Origin: Bradyrhizobium jicamae
GTDB taxonomy: Bacteria > Pseudomonadota > Alphaproteobacteria > Rhizobiales > Xanthobacteraceae
Length of the DNA: 64,000 nt
Assembly (NCBI RefSeq): GCF_018130695.1
Contig: NZ_JAFCJX010000031.1
Location: 38,725-102,724 of the forward strand
Direction: 5' to 3'
The notes under the pieces are model-generated. The model ran no database searches. It was not told the origin of the DNA and saw only the letters and a program-made list of their open reading frames with translations. Shown here one piece after another: positions 16,754-24,748 of this stretch. Made by a program: the position numbers and the translations under genes. Positions within the stretch are counted from its first letter, which is position 1, and the number at the start of each line of letters is the position of its first letter.

Positions 16754-17977
16754 CTACCCGCCCCTCACCGAAAACCCCTCCTGGCCGAGCCTTAGCAGCA
16801 CCTCTTCCAGATGCGCGCGGTCGCGGGTCTCGATGACGAGTTCCAAGAGCGTCGCCTTCGCCGGCAGGTCTGAGAAGGTGCGCTGATGCGAGACCTCGAT
16901 GATGTTGGCGCCGACATCCGCCAGCAGGATCGAGACCGCGGCGAGCTGGCCGGGCCGGTCGACGATGTCGAGCGCCAGCTGGGTCAGCCGCCCTTCGCGC
17001 GCGAGCTCGCGCGTCAGCACCGAGGCGATGAGGCGCGTGTCGATGTTGCCGCCGGTCAGCACCAGCCCGACATTCTGTCCGGCAAATTGCGCAGGGTTTG
17101 CAAGCACGGCGGCAAGGCCCGCGGCGCCGGCGCCTTCGACCACCGTCTTCTCGATCGAGATCAGCATCGCGACCGCGCCCTCGATCTGGTCTTCGCTGAC
17201 CAGCACGATGTCGTCGACGAGATCGCGCACGATCTTGGTGGTGATCGCGCCCGGCGCCTTCACCGCGATGCCTTCGGCGAGCGTGTCGCCGCGCATCGGC
17301 AGCTGCTCGCCTCTGACAGCGTTGTACATCGAGGGATAGAGCTGCGCCTGCACACCGATGATACGGATATCGGGCTTGAGCGCCTTCGCCGCGGTCGCTA
17401 TCCCCGAGATCAGGCCGCCGCCGCCGATCGGCACCACGAGCACGTCGAGGTCAGGCACTTCAGCGAGCATCTCGAGCCCGATCGTGCCCTGCCCGGCAAT
17501 GATCAGGGGATCGTCATAGGGATGGATCTGGATCAGGCCGCGTGCGACCGTCTGCTCGCGGACGAAGGCGGCGGCCTCCTCCAGGGTCTGGCCGGTGATG
17601 ATGACCTCGGCGCCGTGCCGCCGTGTGTTGGCGATCTTCACCATCGGCGTGCCGACGGGCATCACGATAGTGGCGGGAATGCCGAGCCGCTTGGCGTGAT
17701 AGGCCACGCCCTGGGCGTGGTTGCCGGCCGACATCGCGATGACGCCGCGCTTGCGCGCGTCAGGCGAGAGCGCCTGCAGGCGGTTCAGCGCGCCACGCTC
17801 CTTGAAGGTCGCGGTGAACTGCAGGTTCTCGAATTTGAGGAACAGGCGGCAGCCGCAGATCTCGCCGAGCGTGCGGCTCTCGTTGCAGGCCGTGACCTGG
17901 ACCTGGTCGCGAATGGCCGCCGCCGCCGCATGGATATCGGCGAGCGTCACGGGACTTTCATCGGTATTCCGGGCCAT
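16754..17977 (-). CDS. ilvA: Threonine ammonia-lyase (threonine dehydratase)
   Basis: A 407-residue PLP enzyme converting threonine to 2-oxobutanoate and ammonia. The PLP lysine is K59 in TATFKERGALNRL, the substrate loop is MSAGNHAQGVA, the PLP-phosphate Gly loop is IGGGGLISG, and a C-terminal ACT-like regulatory domain begins near residue 330 (ALDIVDRPGQLAAVSILL). The single short regulatory domain resembles shorter ilvA/tdcB-type enzymes rather than the enteric form with two domains, so either an isoleucine-biosynthetic or a catabolic role is possible. Confidence 0.9.
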   Translation of the reverse strand: MARNTDESPVTLADIHAAAAAIRDQVQVTACNESRTLGEICGCRLFLKFENLQFTATFKERGALNRLQALSPDARKRGVIAMSAGNHAQGVAYHAKRLGIPATIVMPVGTPMVKIANTRRHGAEVIITGQTLEEAAAFVREQTVARGLIQIHPYDDPLIIAGQGTIGLEMLAEVPDLDVLVVPIGGGGLISGIATAAKALKPDIRIIGVQAQLYPSMYNAVRGEQLPMRGDTLAEGIAVKAPGAITTKIVRDLVDDIVLVSEDQIEGAVAMLISIEKTVVEGAGAAGLAAVLANPAQFAGQNVGLVLTGGNIDTRLIASVLTRELAREGRLTQLALDIVDRPGQLAAVSILLADVGANIIEVSHQRTFSDLPAKATLLELVIETRDRAHLEEVLLRLGQEGFSVRGG

Positions 17978-18061
17978 CTCAGCGTCGCTTATTACGGATC
18001 AAGCGACGCTTATAGCGCGTTTGCGCGCGATCGGTACGGCCGAGTTCCCGAAAAGGCCCGC

Positions 18062-18211
18062 CTATTTCGCGGCCAGCGCATCCTCGCGCGAGGGCGCCGG
18101 CTTGGCGCGTTCGACCTCATCGCATTTCGGGCACAGCAGAGCGGTGCGGAAATGCTGGTCGAGCGCAATGGTTCGCGTCCTGCCGCACTGGCAGCGCATC
18201 GGCTTGTCCAT
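18062..18211 (-). CDS. Small zinc-ribbon protein
   Basis: A 49-residue protein from ATG at 18211: MDKPMRCQCGRTRTIALDQH, then LLCPKCDEVERAKPAP. The CxC and CPxC pairs form a plausible four-cysteine zinc ribbon. The frame stays open upstream, but the part before this Met is low-complexity and unlike a protein. No partner is known; similar tiny zinc ribbons in rhizobia are uncharacterised. Confidence 0.6.
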   Translation of the reverse strand: MDKPMRCQCGRTRTIALDQHFRTALLCPKCDEVERAKPAPSREDALAAK

Positions 18212-18308
18212 GGGAGATCCGGCCCGGGTTCGATGAGAGGGAAGCGTGCGCTTAGCTAACCCGGCCCGGCTAATCCAATATGACCTGGCGATCGAAAATG
18301 TTGCGGCG

Positions 18309-18464
18309 TCAGAACAGGCCGGGACTGAGATCGAGGCCGTAAGTGGCCACCAGCAGCGAGACGCAGAGACCCGCAAGCGCGAACAGCAGCAGCTGCCTGA
18401 CGACGGTGACTTGAATTGAATTTGCGGGAAATGCGCGGGCGATCGATTGAGTTATAGCCGTCAT
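18309..18464 (-). CDS. Single-helix membrane miniprotein
   Basis: A 51-residue product (MTAITQSIARAFPANSIQVT at the start) with one hydrophobic helix (QLLLFALAGLCVSLLVATYG) and a short tail. GGAAGG lies six bases upstream of the ATG at 18464, an excellent ribosome-binding site that supports a real gene. Topology and role are unknown. It lies between two other short genes of unknown function. Confidence 0.6.
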   Translation of the reverse strand: MTAITQSIARAFPANSIQVTVVRQLLLFALAGLCVSLLVATYGLDLSPGLF

Positions 18465-18520
18465 TTGCGACCTTCCAGAGCCGTGCCCCGCGAGTGAGTC
18501 ACGTTGGATGGCGTTGCGGT

Positions 18521-18928
18521 TCAACGCTGCTCGGAAATGGGACCGCGGCGAACGGTTCCCGTGTGCGCGAGATCACGCGGACGCCGCGCGTTGGTCTTGA
18601 AACGATGGCCGACGACGATCAGCGCGCCCTCTCGCGTGGTCACGTCGGCCACTGGCGCAGGCGCGCGGTTGTCCTGCGTCACCGCTTCCAGCGTCTGCAG
18701 GAAATCGCGGCCTGCCTGTGTGATCTTCCAGCCGTCGGCGTCACGCACGACATAACCGTTGCTGAAAATATCGACGTCCCGAACCCGCGATGCCAGACGC
18801 TTGATGCGCGCCTGCCACTCCGGACCGCTCGATGAGAGAATTGCGAGATCGTGCTTGAGCGAATCGAGCGTCGCACGGCCACTGCCGTGACTGGCCAATA
18901 CTTTCAGAATGGCAATCTGAATGCTCAC
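18521..18928 (-). CDS. Hypothetical protein, probable winged-helix fold
   Basis: About 135 residues from a GTG at 18928 (first residues VSIQIAILKVLASHGSGRAT). The N-terminal 85 residues have the helix and wing pattern of a winged-helix DNA-binding domain: ILKVLASHGSGRATLDSLKH, then YVVRDADGWKITQAGRDFL, where the last segment resembles the wing of Mrr-type or PadR-like domains. The C-terminal 45 residues are polar. A longer reading from 19012 is possible but starts with unlikely sequence. The function is unknown. Confidence 0.6.
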   Translation of the reverse strand: MSIQIAILKVLASHGSGRATLDSLKHDLAILSSSGPEWQARIKRLASRVRDVDIFSNGYVVRDADGWKITQAGRDFLQTLEAVTQDNRAPAPVADVTTREGALIVVGHRFKTNARRPRDLAHTGTVRRGPISEQR

Positions 18929-19048
18929 CCCAACGCCCCAGACCGCAGCGGTTCTTGTGTTCTGCGCAGTCAATGACACGGATATCGTGTCACCGACTCC
19001 GCAGTCCAGCAAGCGCGAAAGTTATCCACGTCGCGCAACGGTATGGGC

Positions 19049-20575
19049 TTACGCTGCCTTCGCCGCGCCGACGCGCCGCTCGGGTCGCACAGATGTCATC
19101 GATTCTTCTTCAGCATCCTGCGGCGCGCCCCAGAAGGCTTCGACGCTCGGTCCGTCAGTCACGCGGCGGTCACGCAAGAAGCCGAGGATTTCATGCGGCC
19201 AGACGCGCCGCCCCATCTGCGTGTACCAGCGCATCGCGTGGCGCAGGCCGGCGTCGCGATGGAACAGCACGCGCGCCAGCGCCTTCGGGCGGCATTGCAC
19301 CACCATCTCGGTGAATTTGAACCACAGCAGCACGCGCCACGGCGGCATGTGCCGCGTCGCCAGCACCTGATGCTTGTAGTCCCAGCGGCGGCGGTCGGTC
19401 TGGATCACGCGGCGGCCGGTGGCGAGCCGGAAATACGGCGTCCAGCGGTGCGGCGTGACATAGAGCATCTGGATCTGGTCGGGATCGTAGGACAACAATT
19501 GTCGTAACCCGCGCCAGTGATCGCGATCGGTCTCCTCCTCGAAGCCGACCACCCAGGTCGCCATCGACAGGATGCCGTGCTGGCGCATCAGGCGAATCGC
19601 CTCGCGATCGGTCGTGGTGGTCGCGCCCTTGCGGATCAGCGCAAGCGTCTTCTCGTCGGTGTTCTCCATGCCGAGCAGGAAACGCTGCCAGCCCGCCTGC
19701 TTGTAGAGATGCAGGATGTCGGCATCGCGCACGATGTCGTCGGCGCGGGTCGAGCCGACCAGGATCAGATCGACGTTCTCGGCGATCAGCGCCTCGAGGA
19801 AGGCGCGCCAGACTTTCTTCGAGACCGTCGGGTTCTCGTCGGCAAAATTGATCACCTTGACGCCATGCTCGCGATTGAGCCGCGCCAGTTCCCTGGCAAA
19901 GCGGACGGGATCGCGATGCCGCCAACGCGTCCAGAAGCCGCGCTGGCCGCAATAATTGCAGAGGTGCGGACAGCCGCGCGAGAACTGCACGACCACGGCG
20001 CGCAAGCCGCCCCAGTAGCTGTATCGTGCGTGATCGATCAGTTCCCAGCCGACGCGATAGGCATCGAGGTCGCGGATCACCGGCGCCGGCGGCGTCGCGC
20101 GGACGCCCTGCCCATCGCGGTAAGCGATGCCAGCGATGACGTCGAGATCGTGACCGAATTCGAGTGCGCGCATCAGCCGCCGCGCGGTCTCTTCGCCCTC
20201 ACCGCGAACGATCGCGGTGACATAGGACTCTTCATCCAAGATCTCGCGCCAGTGATAGGTCGGGAACACGCCGCCATAGACGATCAGCACCCACGGCATC
20301 ACGCGGACAATGGCTTGCGCGACCTCCGTGATGACGGGATGGCCCGAGGTCGAGCCGGAATGACCGAACAGCACGGCATCGGGGCGAAATTCTGCGGCCT
20401 CCGCGACGATCGCGGTGACCGGCATCGGGCCGAACTCGGCATCGAGCAGACGGACATCGTGGCCGTCGTCGATCAGCGGACCGCCGATCGACAGCAGCCC
20501 GAGCGGCGGCAGATGATCGTCGGGAATCCGGCTGCCGATCGAGGGGTGGGGGATATTGATCAAGAGAATGCGCAT
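19049..20575 (-). CDS. B12-binding domain radical SAM protein
   Basis: A 508-residue member of the cobalamin-dependent radical SAM class (the superfamily of BchE, HpnP and P-methylases). Residues 1-140 form a B12-binding-like Rossmann domain (PPLGLLSIGGPLIDDGHDVR) without the DxHxxG His motif. The radical SAM [4Fe-4S] ligands are C202, C206 and C209 in SRGCPHLCNYCGQRG. The following TIM-barrel part includes NFADENPTVSKK and VGSTRADDI. Enzymes of this type methylate unactivated carbons or carry out ring closures. Substrate and partners cannot be read; it appears monocistronic. Confidence 0.87.
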   Translation of the reverse strand: MRILLINIPHPSIGSRIPDDHLPPLGLLSIGGPLIDDGHDVRLLDAEFGPMPVTAIVAEAAEFRPDAVLFGHSGSTSGHPVITEVAQAIVRVMPWVLIVYGGVFPTYHWREILDEESYVTAIVRGEGEETARRLMRALEFGHDLDVIAGIAYRDGQGVRATPPAPVIRDLDAYRVGWELIDHARYSYWGGLRAVVVQFSRGCPHLCNYCGQRGFWTRWRHRDPVRFARELARLNREHGVKVINFADENPTVSKKVWRAFLEALIAENVDLILVGSTRADDIVRDADILHLYKQAGWQRFLLGMENTDEKTLALIRKGATTTTDREAIRLMRQHGILSMATWVVGFEEETDRDHWRGLRQLLSYDPDQIQMLYVTPHRWTPYFRLATGRRVIQTDRRRWDYKHQVLATRHMPPWRVLLWFKFTEMVVQCRPKALARVLFHRDAGLRHAMRWYTQMGRRVWPHEILGFLRDRRVTDGPSVEAFWGAPQDAEEESMTSVRPERRVGAAKAA

Positions 20576-20710
20576 GAACGGTCGCTCCCGCTGTTGGCGT
20601 GATCGGTCGTCCCCGCATGTTCTGGAGTGGAAAGCCCAACCCCCCGGCTGAGCTTTTGGGATGCGAAACGCGATGCTTCGCGCGATCGCGTCTGGCGATC
20701 GCCGAGGGAT

Positions 20711-21442
20711 TTAGAGGCTCGGCACCTCCTGCGGCAAAATCGCCTGCAGGCCGCCGAAGCGGCGCTCGCGGCGATGGAATGAGGTCAGCGCCTCGGCGAG
20801 ATCATCGCCATCGAACTCCGGCCACATCCGCTCGGTGAAGTGCAGCTCGGCATAGGCGCCCTCCCAGAGCAGGAAATCGGACAGCCGCTTCTCACCGGAG
20901 GTGCGGATGATCAGGTCGACATCGCGCAGATTCGTTTGGCCGGTAATGAGATCGGCGAAGCTTTCGCGGGTGAGTTGGAGACCGACGGCGTTGGCCGCGG
21001 CCTTGAGGATGGCGTCGCGCGCGGAGTAGTCGATGGCGATGCGCAGATGCAGCGTGGTGCCGTCGGCCGTCTCGGCTTCGGCGCGCGCGATCGCGTTGGC
21101 GATGCCATCGGGCAGTCGGTCGCGGCGGCCGATCACGGTAAGGCGGACGCCGTTTTTCACCAGTGCCTCGATCTCGTTGGCGAGATAGAAGCGCAACAGC
21201 GCCATCAGCGCGGTGACTTCGGCTTTCGGCCGCCGCCAATTGTCGCTGGAGAAGGCATAGAGCGTCAGCGTGCCGACGCCCTGGTCGGGCGCGGCCTCGA
21301 CGATGCGGCGGATCGCTTCCACACCGGCTTCGTGACCGCGCAGCCGCGAGAGCCCGCGGCGGGTCGCCCAACGGCCGTTGCCGTCCATGATGATGCCGAC
21401 ATGCAGGAGCGTTTCAGGGTTTGTCGCAGCGTTACTTTGCAT
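20711..21442 (-). CDS. uppS: Isoprenyl transferase (undecaprenyl-diphosphate synthase family)
   Basis: A 243-residue cis-prenyltransferase. The catalytic Asp is D20 in VGIIMDGNGRWATRRG; further family motifs are YAFSSDNWRRPKAEV and IRTSGEKRLSDFLLWEGAYAE. It condenses isopentenyl diphosphate to make long polyprenyl diphosphate carrier lipid. ATG at 21442 is chosen because GGAG lies upstream at good spacing. It stands apart from the usual frr-uppS-cdsA-dxr cluster, so it may be a second, specialised copy. An inverted repeat (21434-21450) spans its start codon, and it lies 29 bp downstream of a small regulator gene. Confidence 0.85.
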   Translation of the reverse strand: MQSNAATNPETLLHVGIIMDGNGRWATRRGLSRLRGHEAGVEAIRRIVEAAPDQGVGTLTLYAFSSDNWRRPKAEVTALMALLRFYLANEIEALVKNGVRLTVIGRRDRLPDGIANAIARAEAETADGTTLHLRIAIDYSARDAILKAAANAVGLQLTRESFADLITGQTNLRDVDLIIRTSGEKRLSDFLLWEGAYAELHFTERMWPEFDGDDLAEALTSFHRRERRFGGLQAILPQEVPSL

Positions 21443-21450
21443 CACAAAGT
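21434..21450. promoter_or_regulatory. Inverted repeat ACTTTG-N5-CAAAGT at the uppS-like start
   Basis: On the coding strand the site reads ACTTTGTGATGCAAAGT. The ATG inside it is the start codon of the isoprenyl transferase. The same half-sites with the same 5-bp spacer occur at 22468-22484. It is a probable operator for the neighbouring winged-helix regulator; this is inference. Confidence 0.55.
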
Positions 21451-21471
21451 CTCCGGGCAAAAAAAGGGGTG

Positions 21472-21855
21472 TCAGGCGTGCTGGATGCCGAGGCGATTGG
21501 GCGTGCTTTCACCCTTGCCCGCAGCCTTGGCGGCGTCGCGCACCAGCTGCTCGAGCACGGCGAGATAATCCAGGAAGCGGCGGCGGCCGGATTTGGTCAG
21601 GCGGCATGTGGTGTGCGGGCGATTGCCCTCATAGCCCTTGATGACGTCGACGAGACCGGCCTCCTGCAGCACTTGCAGATGGCGGCTGAGATTGCCGTCG
21701 GTGAGACCGCAGAGCTGCTTGAGATCGGCAAATGCGAGTCCCTTCGGATGCGCCATCAGCGAGGTGAGCAGCCCGAGCCGCGCCTTCTCGTGGATCACGC
21801 GATCGAGGCCGTCATAGGCGAATGGCGCGCTGGGCGCGTCAGTCTTCGACATCAT
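21472..21855 (-). CDS. Small winged-helix transcriptional regulator
   Basis: A 127-residue ArsR/MarR-like DNA-binding protein: LDRVIHEKARLGLLTSLMAH, then LKQLCGLTDGNLSRHLQVLQ (recognition helix), then the wing GNRPHTTCRLTKSGRRRF. Single-domain regulators of this kind usually pair with a membrane protein gene. Here the start overlaps the end of the upstream membrane protein gene by 17 bp, and the uppS-like gene follows after 29 bp, so all three look like one unit. The two ACTTTG-N5-CAAAGT sites are its most likely targets. Confidence 0.85.
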   Translation of the reverse strand: MMSKTDAPSAPFAYDGLDRVIHEKARLGLLTSLMAHPKGLAFADLKQLCGLTDGNLSRHLQVLQEAGLVDVIKGYEGNRPHTTCRLTKSGRRRFLDYLAVLEQLVRDAAKAAGKGESTPNRLGIQHA

Positions 21856-22456
21856 TGTCTCCCGAAGCGAAATAGAGCAGCGCGGCGAGCAGCAACTGGC
21901 CGATCGCGAAAGGAACGCCCATGGTCCAGGGCGACAGCGTGTGACTCTGGCTCGCGATCAACAGCACCGTGAAGCCCGACAGGAAATACCAGGCCCCGCC
22001 GAGCGCAATCGTGCGCGGCAGCGAGCGGACCGAGGCGAACACGCCGATCGAGACCAGCACCTGCCAGAGGCCCGGCAGCATCCACAGCGTCTCCGGCGCG
22101 AATTTCCATTGCAGGATCGCGAGCAGGACGCCGGCGACCGCCGCCGGCAGGAACTGCTCGATCGCCTGCTGCACCATCGCGTCCGCAAGACCCGAATGAT
22201 GCCGCCGCGAGCGCGCCTGCATCTCGATCCAGATCAGGCCTGCGGACACGAACGCCGCCGCGGCCCAACCGACCAGGAACACGACCGGATTTGCGGTGGG
22301 GTTAGCGAGCCAGAGATGTTGCGCGACCGTCGTGAGCAGCGCGATGCCGCTGGTGGCGGCGACTGTCGCCGGTCCGTAGCCGCGGAACGCGGTGCCGGCC
22401 GCGATCTGGCTGCGGATCGCCAATATGTCGGCCAGGGCCTTGTCGAGATCGCGCAT
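21839..22456 (-). CDS. Six-helix membrane protein of unknown function
   Basis: A 205-residue integral membrane protein starting MRDLDKALADILAIRSQIAA, with about six hydrophobic segments (for example SGIALLTTVAQHLWL, VGWAAAAFVSAGLIWI, AIGQLLLAALLYFA). ATG at 22456 has GGAAG upstream; the frame extends further up, but only over the operator-containing promoter region. It is first in an apparent operon with the winged-helix regulator (17-bp overlap) and the isoprenyl transferase. It is known mainly as a genomic partner of such regulators. Confidence 0.75.
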   Translation of the reverse strand: MRDLDKALADILAIRSQIAAGTAFRGYGPATVAATSGIALLTTVAQHLWLANPTANPVVFLVGWAAAAFVSAGLIWIEMQARSRRHHSGLADAMVQQAIEQFLPAAVAGVLLAILQWKFAPETLWMLPGLWQVLVSIGVFASVRSLPRTIALGGAWYFLSGFTVLLIASQSHTLSPWTMGVPFAIGQLLLAALLYFASGDNDVED

Positions 22457-22467
22457 GAGGCTTCCGC

Positions 22468-22484
22468 ACTTTGTATTGCAAAGT
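22468..22484. promoter_or_regulatory. Inverted repeat ACTTTG-N5-CAAAGT upstream of the membrane protein gene
   Basis: Reads ACTTTGCAATACAAAGT in the direction of transcription, 11 bp upstream of the ATG at 22456. It is a perfect 6-bp dyad identical in half-sites and spacing to 21434-21450. The position between promoter and start suits repression by the operon's own regulator. Confidence 0.62.
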
Positions 22485-22584
22485 ATACGGCATCGCCAAG
22501 TAAATGCAAGAGCCTTCGCGGCGGCGAGCATGTCGCCTCGCGATGGCTATGGTTAATGTCTGCTTAACGCCGCGCGCCGGCGGC

Positions 22585-22938
22585 TCAGACCGTCACGAGA
22601 TTGGCGAAGCCGCCATAGATCATCCGCTTGGCATCGAACGGCATCGCGTCGAGGCTCATCTTGAGCCGCTTGTCGGCCATCACCTTGGCATTGATCCTGT
22701 CGCGCTGGGCGCGCGACTTGTAGGTGATCCAGGCGAACACGACGGTCTCGCCCGTCTTCAGCTTCACGCTCTGCGGAAACGAGGTGAGCTTGCCCGGCTT
22801 GACGTCATCGGCCACCCATTCGCGATAATCCAGCGCGCCATGTTCGCGCCAGATCCTGCCGGCCTTGCGCGACAGCTTTGCGTAGGCCTTCAAATTCTTC
22901 TTCGGGACGGCGACGATGAAGCCATCGACGTAGGGCAT
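22585..22938 (-). CDS. DUF1428 family protein
   Basis: A 117-residue protein with the DUF1428 pattern: MPYVDGFIVAVPKKNLKAYA at the start, EHGALDYREWVADDV in the middle, and FDAKRMIYGGFANLV at the end. The fold is a dimeric alpha+beta barrel. No enzymatic role is established. It is transcribed alone, with a palindromic repeat directly upstream. Confidence 0.9.
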   Translation of the reverse strand: MPYVDGFIVAVPKKNLKAYAKLSRKAGRIWREHGALDYREWVADDVKPGKLTSFPQSVKLKTGETVVFAWITYKSRAQRDRINAKVMADKRLKMSLDAMPFDAKRMIYGGFANLVTV

Positions 22939-22960
22939 CGGCGTTTCCTGTTGTTGGTTC

Positions 22961-23046
22961 CGTCATTGCGAGGGGCAAAGCGAAGAAGCAATCCATCGCT
23001 CCGCACATGCGGCTCGATGGATTGCTTCGCTTTGCTCGCAATGACG
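22961..23046. repeat. Intergenic palindrome, CGTCATTGCGAG family
   Basis: Begins CGTCATTGCGAGGGGCAAAG and ends CGCTTTGCTCGCAATGACG, with GCAATCCATCG pairing with CGATGGATTGC inside. It is a long hairpin-forming element. A related element with a Cys-free GC-rich insert is at 30838-30989. Confidence 0.85.
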
Positions 23047-23069
23047 GCGTGCGCGTAACGCGTGGCGCG

Positions 23070-23807
23070 TCAGCTATGGCAGCAGGATGCCTGAACCGGT
23101 TGCGGTTGGTACTGGTCACGGTGCCGCACCCAATCCATCGGATACGGCAAACCATCTTCATGACGGCCGAGCGGCGTCAGGTCGAGATAGTGGTAGGCGG
23201 CATTCATCATGTCGAGGCCGCGGGCGAAGGTGGAGTAGGTGTGGAACACGTCTCCCCTCTCGTCGCGATAGAAGACGCTGATCCCTGGCAGTTCCGGCCC
23301 ATAGAATGGCGTGGTTCCGAAATTGTAGAGCGCCTTGCCCGCGTCGATCTGCTCGCGCGTGAACGTGACTCCATAGTCGGAGTTGAAGTCATTGTTGCCC
23401 GACGAGACCCAATCGAAGGTCCAGCCCATCCGTTTCTTGAACGCGTCGAGTTTTGCGATCGGCGCGAGCGAGATCGCGACCATGGTAGTGTCGCGCGCGG
23501 CAAGATGCGGCGCCATGCGATCAAAGCCGTCGGCCCAGAATGAGCAGCTCTTGCACGCCGCGTCCCAGTCGGGCGCGAACATCACGTGCTGCACCACGAG
23601 CTGCGGCCGGCCCTGGAACAGATCGACGAGCGTAACCTTGCCGTTCGGTCCGTCGAACACATAGTGCTTGTCGACCTTGACCCAGGGCAGGCCGCGGCGC
23701 TCTTCGCTGAGCGCCTCGCGGGCCTGGGTCAGTTCCTTCTCGCGCGCCATATGCGCCTTGCGGGCTGCGATCCATTCCTCGCGCGAAACGATCTTGTGCG
23801 GTTGCAT
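23070..23807 (-). CDS. DUF899 family thioredoxin-like protein
   Basis: A 245-residue protein of the DUF899 family, a thioredoxin-fold relative: IVSREEWIAARKAHMAREKE, then FDGPNGKVTLVDLFQGRPQL, CKSCSFWADGFDRM and the WGLSTYYRD-like segment GISVFYRDERGDVFHTYSTF. ATG at 23807 has AAGGAG seven bases upstream. The gene ends an operon with the SRPBCC protein (10-bp gap) and the ArsR regulator. A CCHS tail may bind metal or heme-like ligands, but this is speculative. Confidence 0.88.
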   Translation of the reverse strand: MQPHKIVSREEWIAARKAHMAREKELTQAREALSEERRGLPWVKVDKHYVFDGPNGKVTLVDLFQGRPQLVVQHVMFAPDWDAACKSCSFWADGFDRMAPHLAARDTTMVAISLAPIAKLDAFKKRMGWTFDWVSSGNNDFNSDYGVTFTREQIDAGKALYNFGTTPFYGPELPGISVFYRDERGDVFHTYSTFARGLDMMNAAYHYLDLTPLGRHEDGLPYPMDWVRHRDQYQPQPVQASCCHS

Positions 23808-23817
23808 GGGATACTCC

Positions 23818-24285
23818 TTAGGCAGCGACATAATTTTCCAGATTGGCAAGGAACTCGGTCCAACCACGTTGATGGTTGTCACGCGCCGTCTCGTCAGCGA
23901 ACTGGGCATGATGGAAGGTGAGCAGCGTGCCGGCGCCGTCGGGCTTGATCGTAACAGTCACCAGCGACTCGCGCTCAGGCGTCGAGTGCCAGGCCCAGCT
24001 GAATACCAGCCGCTCGTTCGGCACCACCTCACGATAGACGCCGCCGACCTCGTGATAGTCGCCGGCGGCATTGTTGAAGCTGATGCGATAGCGGCCACCG
24101 ACGCGGACATCGAGGTCGGCGCGCGTGGTGCCCGGGGTCACCACCGACGGCCCGAACCACTGCGCTAGGTTTTCCGGGTTGGTCCACGCGGCGTAGACTT
24201 TTTCCGGCCTGGCGCGGAGACGGCGCGTGAGCGTGAGGCTCGGTCGTTGGGCAACGTCGGCTGCGGCTGCGGTGCTGTTGGCCAT
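23818..24285 (-). CDS. SRPBCC/AHSA1-type protein
   Basis: A 155-residue START-like helix-grip protein of the AHSA1 group: RRLRARPEKVYAAWTNPENL, WFGPSVVTPGTTRADLDVRV and a final HHAQFADETARDNHQRGW. Members bind hydrophobic ligands or act as Hsp90 activators in eukaryotes; bacterial ones are often paired with ArsR regulators. ATG at 24285 has GAGGAAG upstream. Its first 121 bp overlap the end of the ArsR gene in a different frame, so translation is probably coupled. Confidence 0.88.
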   Translation of the reverse strand: MANSTAAAADVAQRPSLTLTRRLRARPEKVYAAWTNPENLAQWFGPSVVTPGTTRADLDVRVGGRYRISFNNAAGDYHEVGGVYREVVPNERLVFSWAWHSTPERESLVTVTIKPDGAGTLLTFHHAQFADETARDNHQRGWTEFLANLENYVAA

Positions 24286-24614
24286 GGGTCTTCCTCCACA
24301 AAGGCGGCAAGGCGATCGAGATTGGCGGACCAGAATTGCGCATAGTGATTGAGCCAGTTCATCGCTTGCTCCATCGGCCTGGCGGTGAGCCGGCACGCCA
24401 CCGTGCGGCCTGTCTTCTCGCGCGCGACCAGGCCGGCATCCGTGAGCACGTCGAGATGCTTCATGATCGCGGGCAGCGACATCGCAAATGGCTGGGCCAA
24501 CTCGCTCACGGACAGGCTGTCCGTCTCACCAAGACGCGCCAGCAAGGCGCGACGGGTGGGGTCGGACAGCGCGGCAAAGGTACGGTCCAACGTCTCGTCC
24601 TGATACTTAACCAT
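24165..24614 (-). CDS. ArsR-family transcriptional regulator
   Basis: A 149-residue winged-helix repressor: LDRTFAALSDPTRRALLARL at the start, recognition helix in AMSLPAIMKHLDVLTDAGLV, wing in REKTGRTVACRLT. No cysteine-rich metal site is present. The last 40 residues are a polar tail (PTAPQPQPTLPNDRAS and on) encoded in the overlap with the SRPBCC gene. A dyad covers its start codon, so it probably represses its own operon; the ArsR plus SRPBCC pairing is common. Confidence 0.9.
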   Translation of the reverse strand: MVKYQDETLDRTFAALSDPTRRALLARLGETDSLSVSELAQPFAMSLPAIMKHLDVLTDAGLVAREKTGRTVACRLTARPMEQAMNWLNHYAQFWSANLDRLAAFVEEDPWPTAPQPQPTLPNDRASRSRAVSAPGRKKSTPRGPTRKT

Positions 24615-24625
24615 GTGGTTTAGTA
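24604..24625. promoter_or_regulatory. Dyad over the ArsR start codon
   Basis: TACTTAACC, four bases, GGTTTAGTA: nine-base arms with one mismatch. The ATG of the ArsR gene (24612-24614) lies inside. It is a likely autoregulatory operator, since ArsR-SRPBCC operons of this type often have a TTAACC-like dyad at the start. Confidence 0.55.
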
Positions 24626-24748
24626 TAGGGGCATGCAGCTCGAAGTCAAGCCGGTCATACGGGTTGCGCGGGAAGGAATTCGGTCAGCAGGACTCACTCA
24701 AACGGGCGCTCGCCGCGCGCCGTTCTCATTCAGCCAATTCGGCTCACG

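Noticed and set aside
20680..20705. GCGATCGC repeated twice, resembling the cyanobacterial HIP1 site
   Set aside because: Two chance copies in GC-rich DNA do not make an element; the rest of the window is not enriched.
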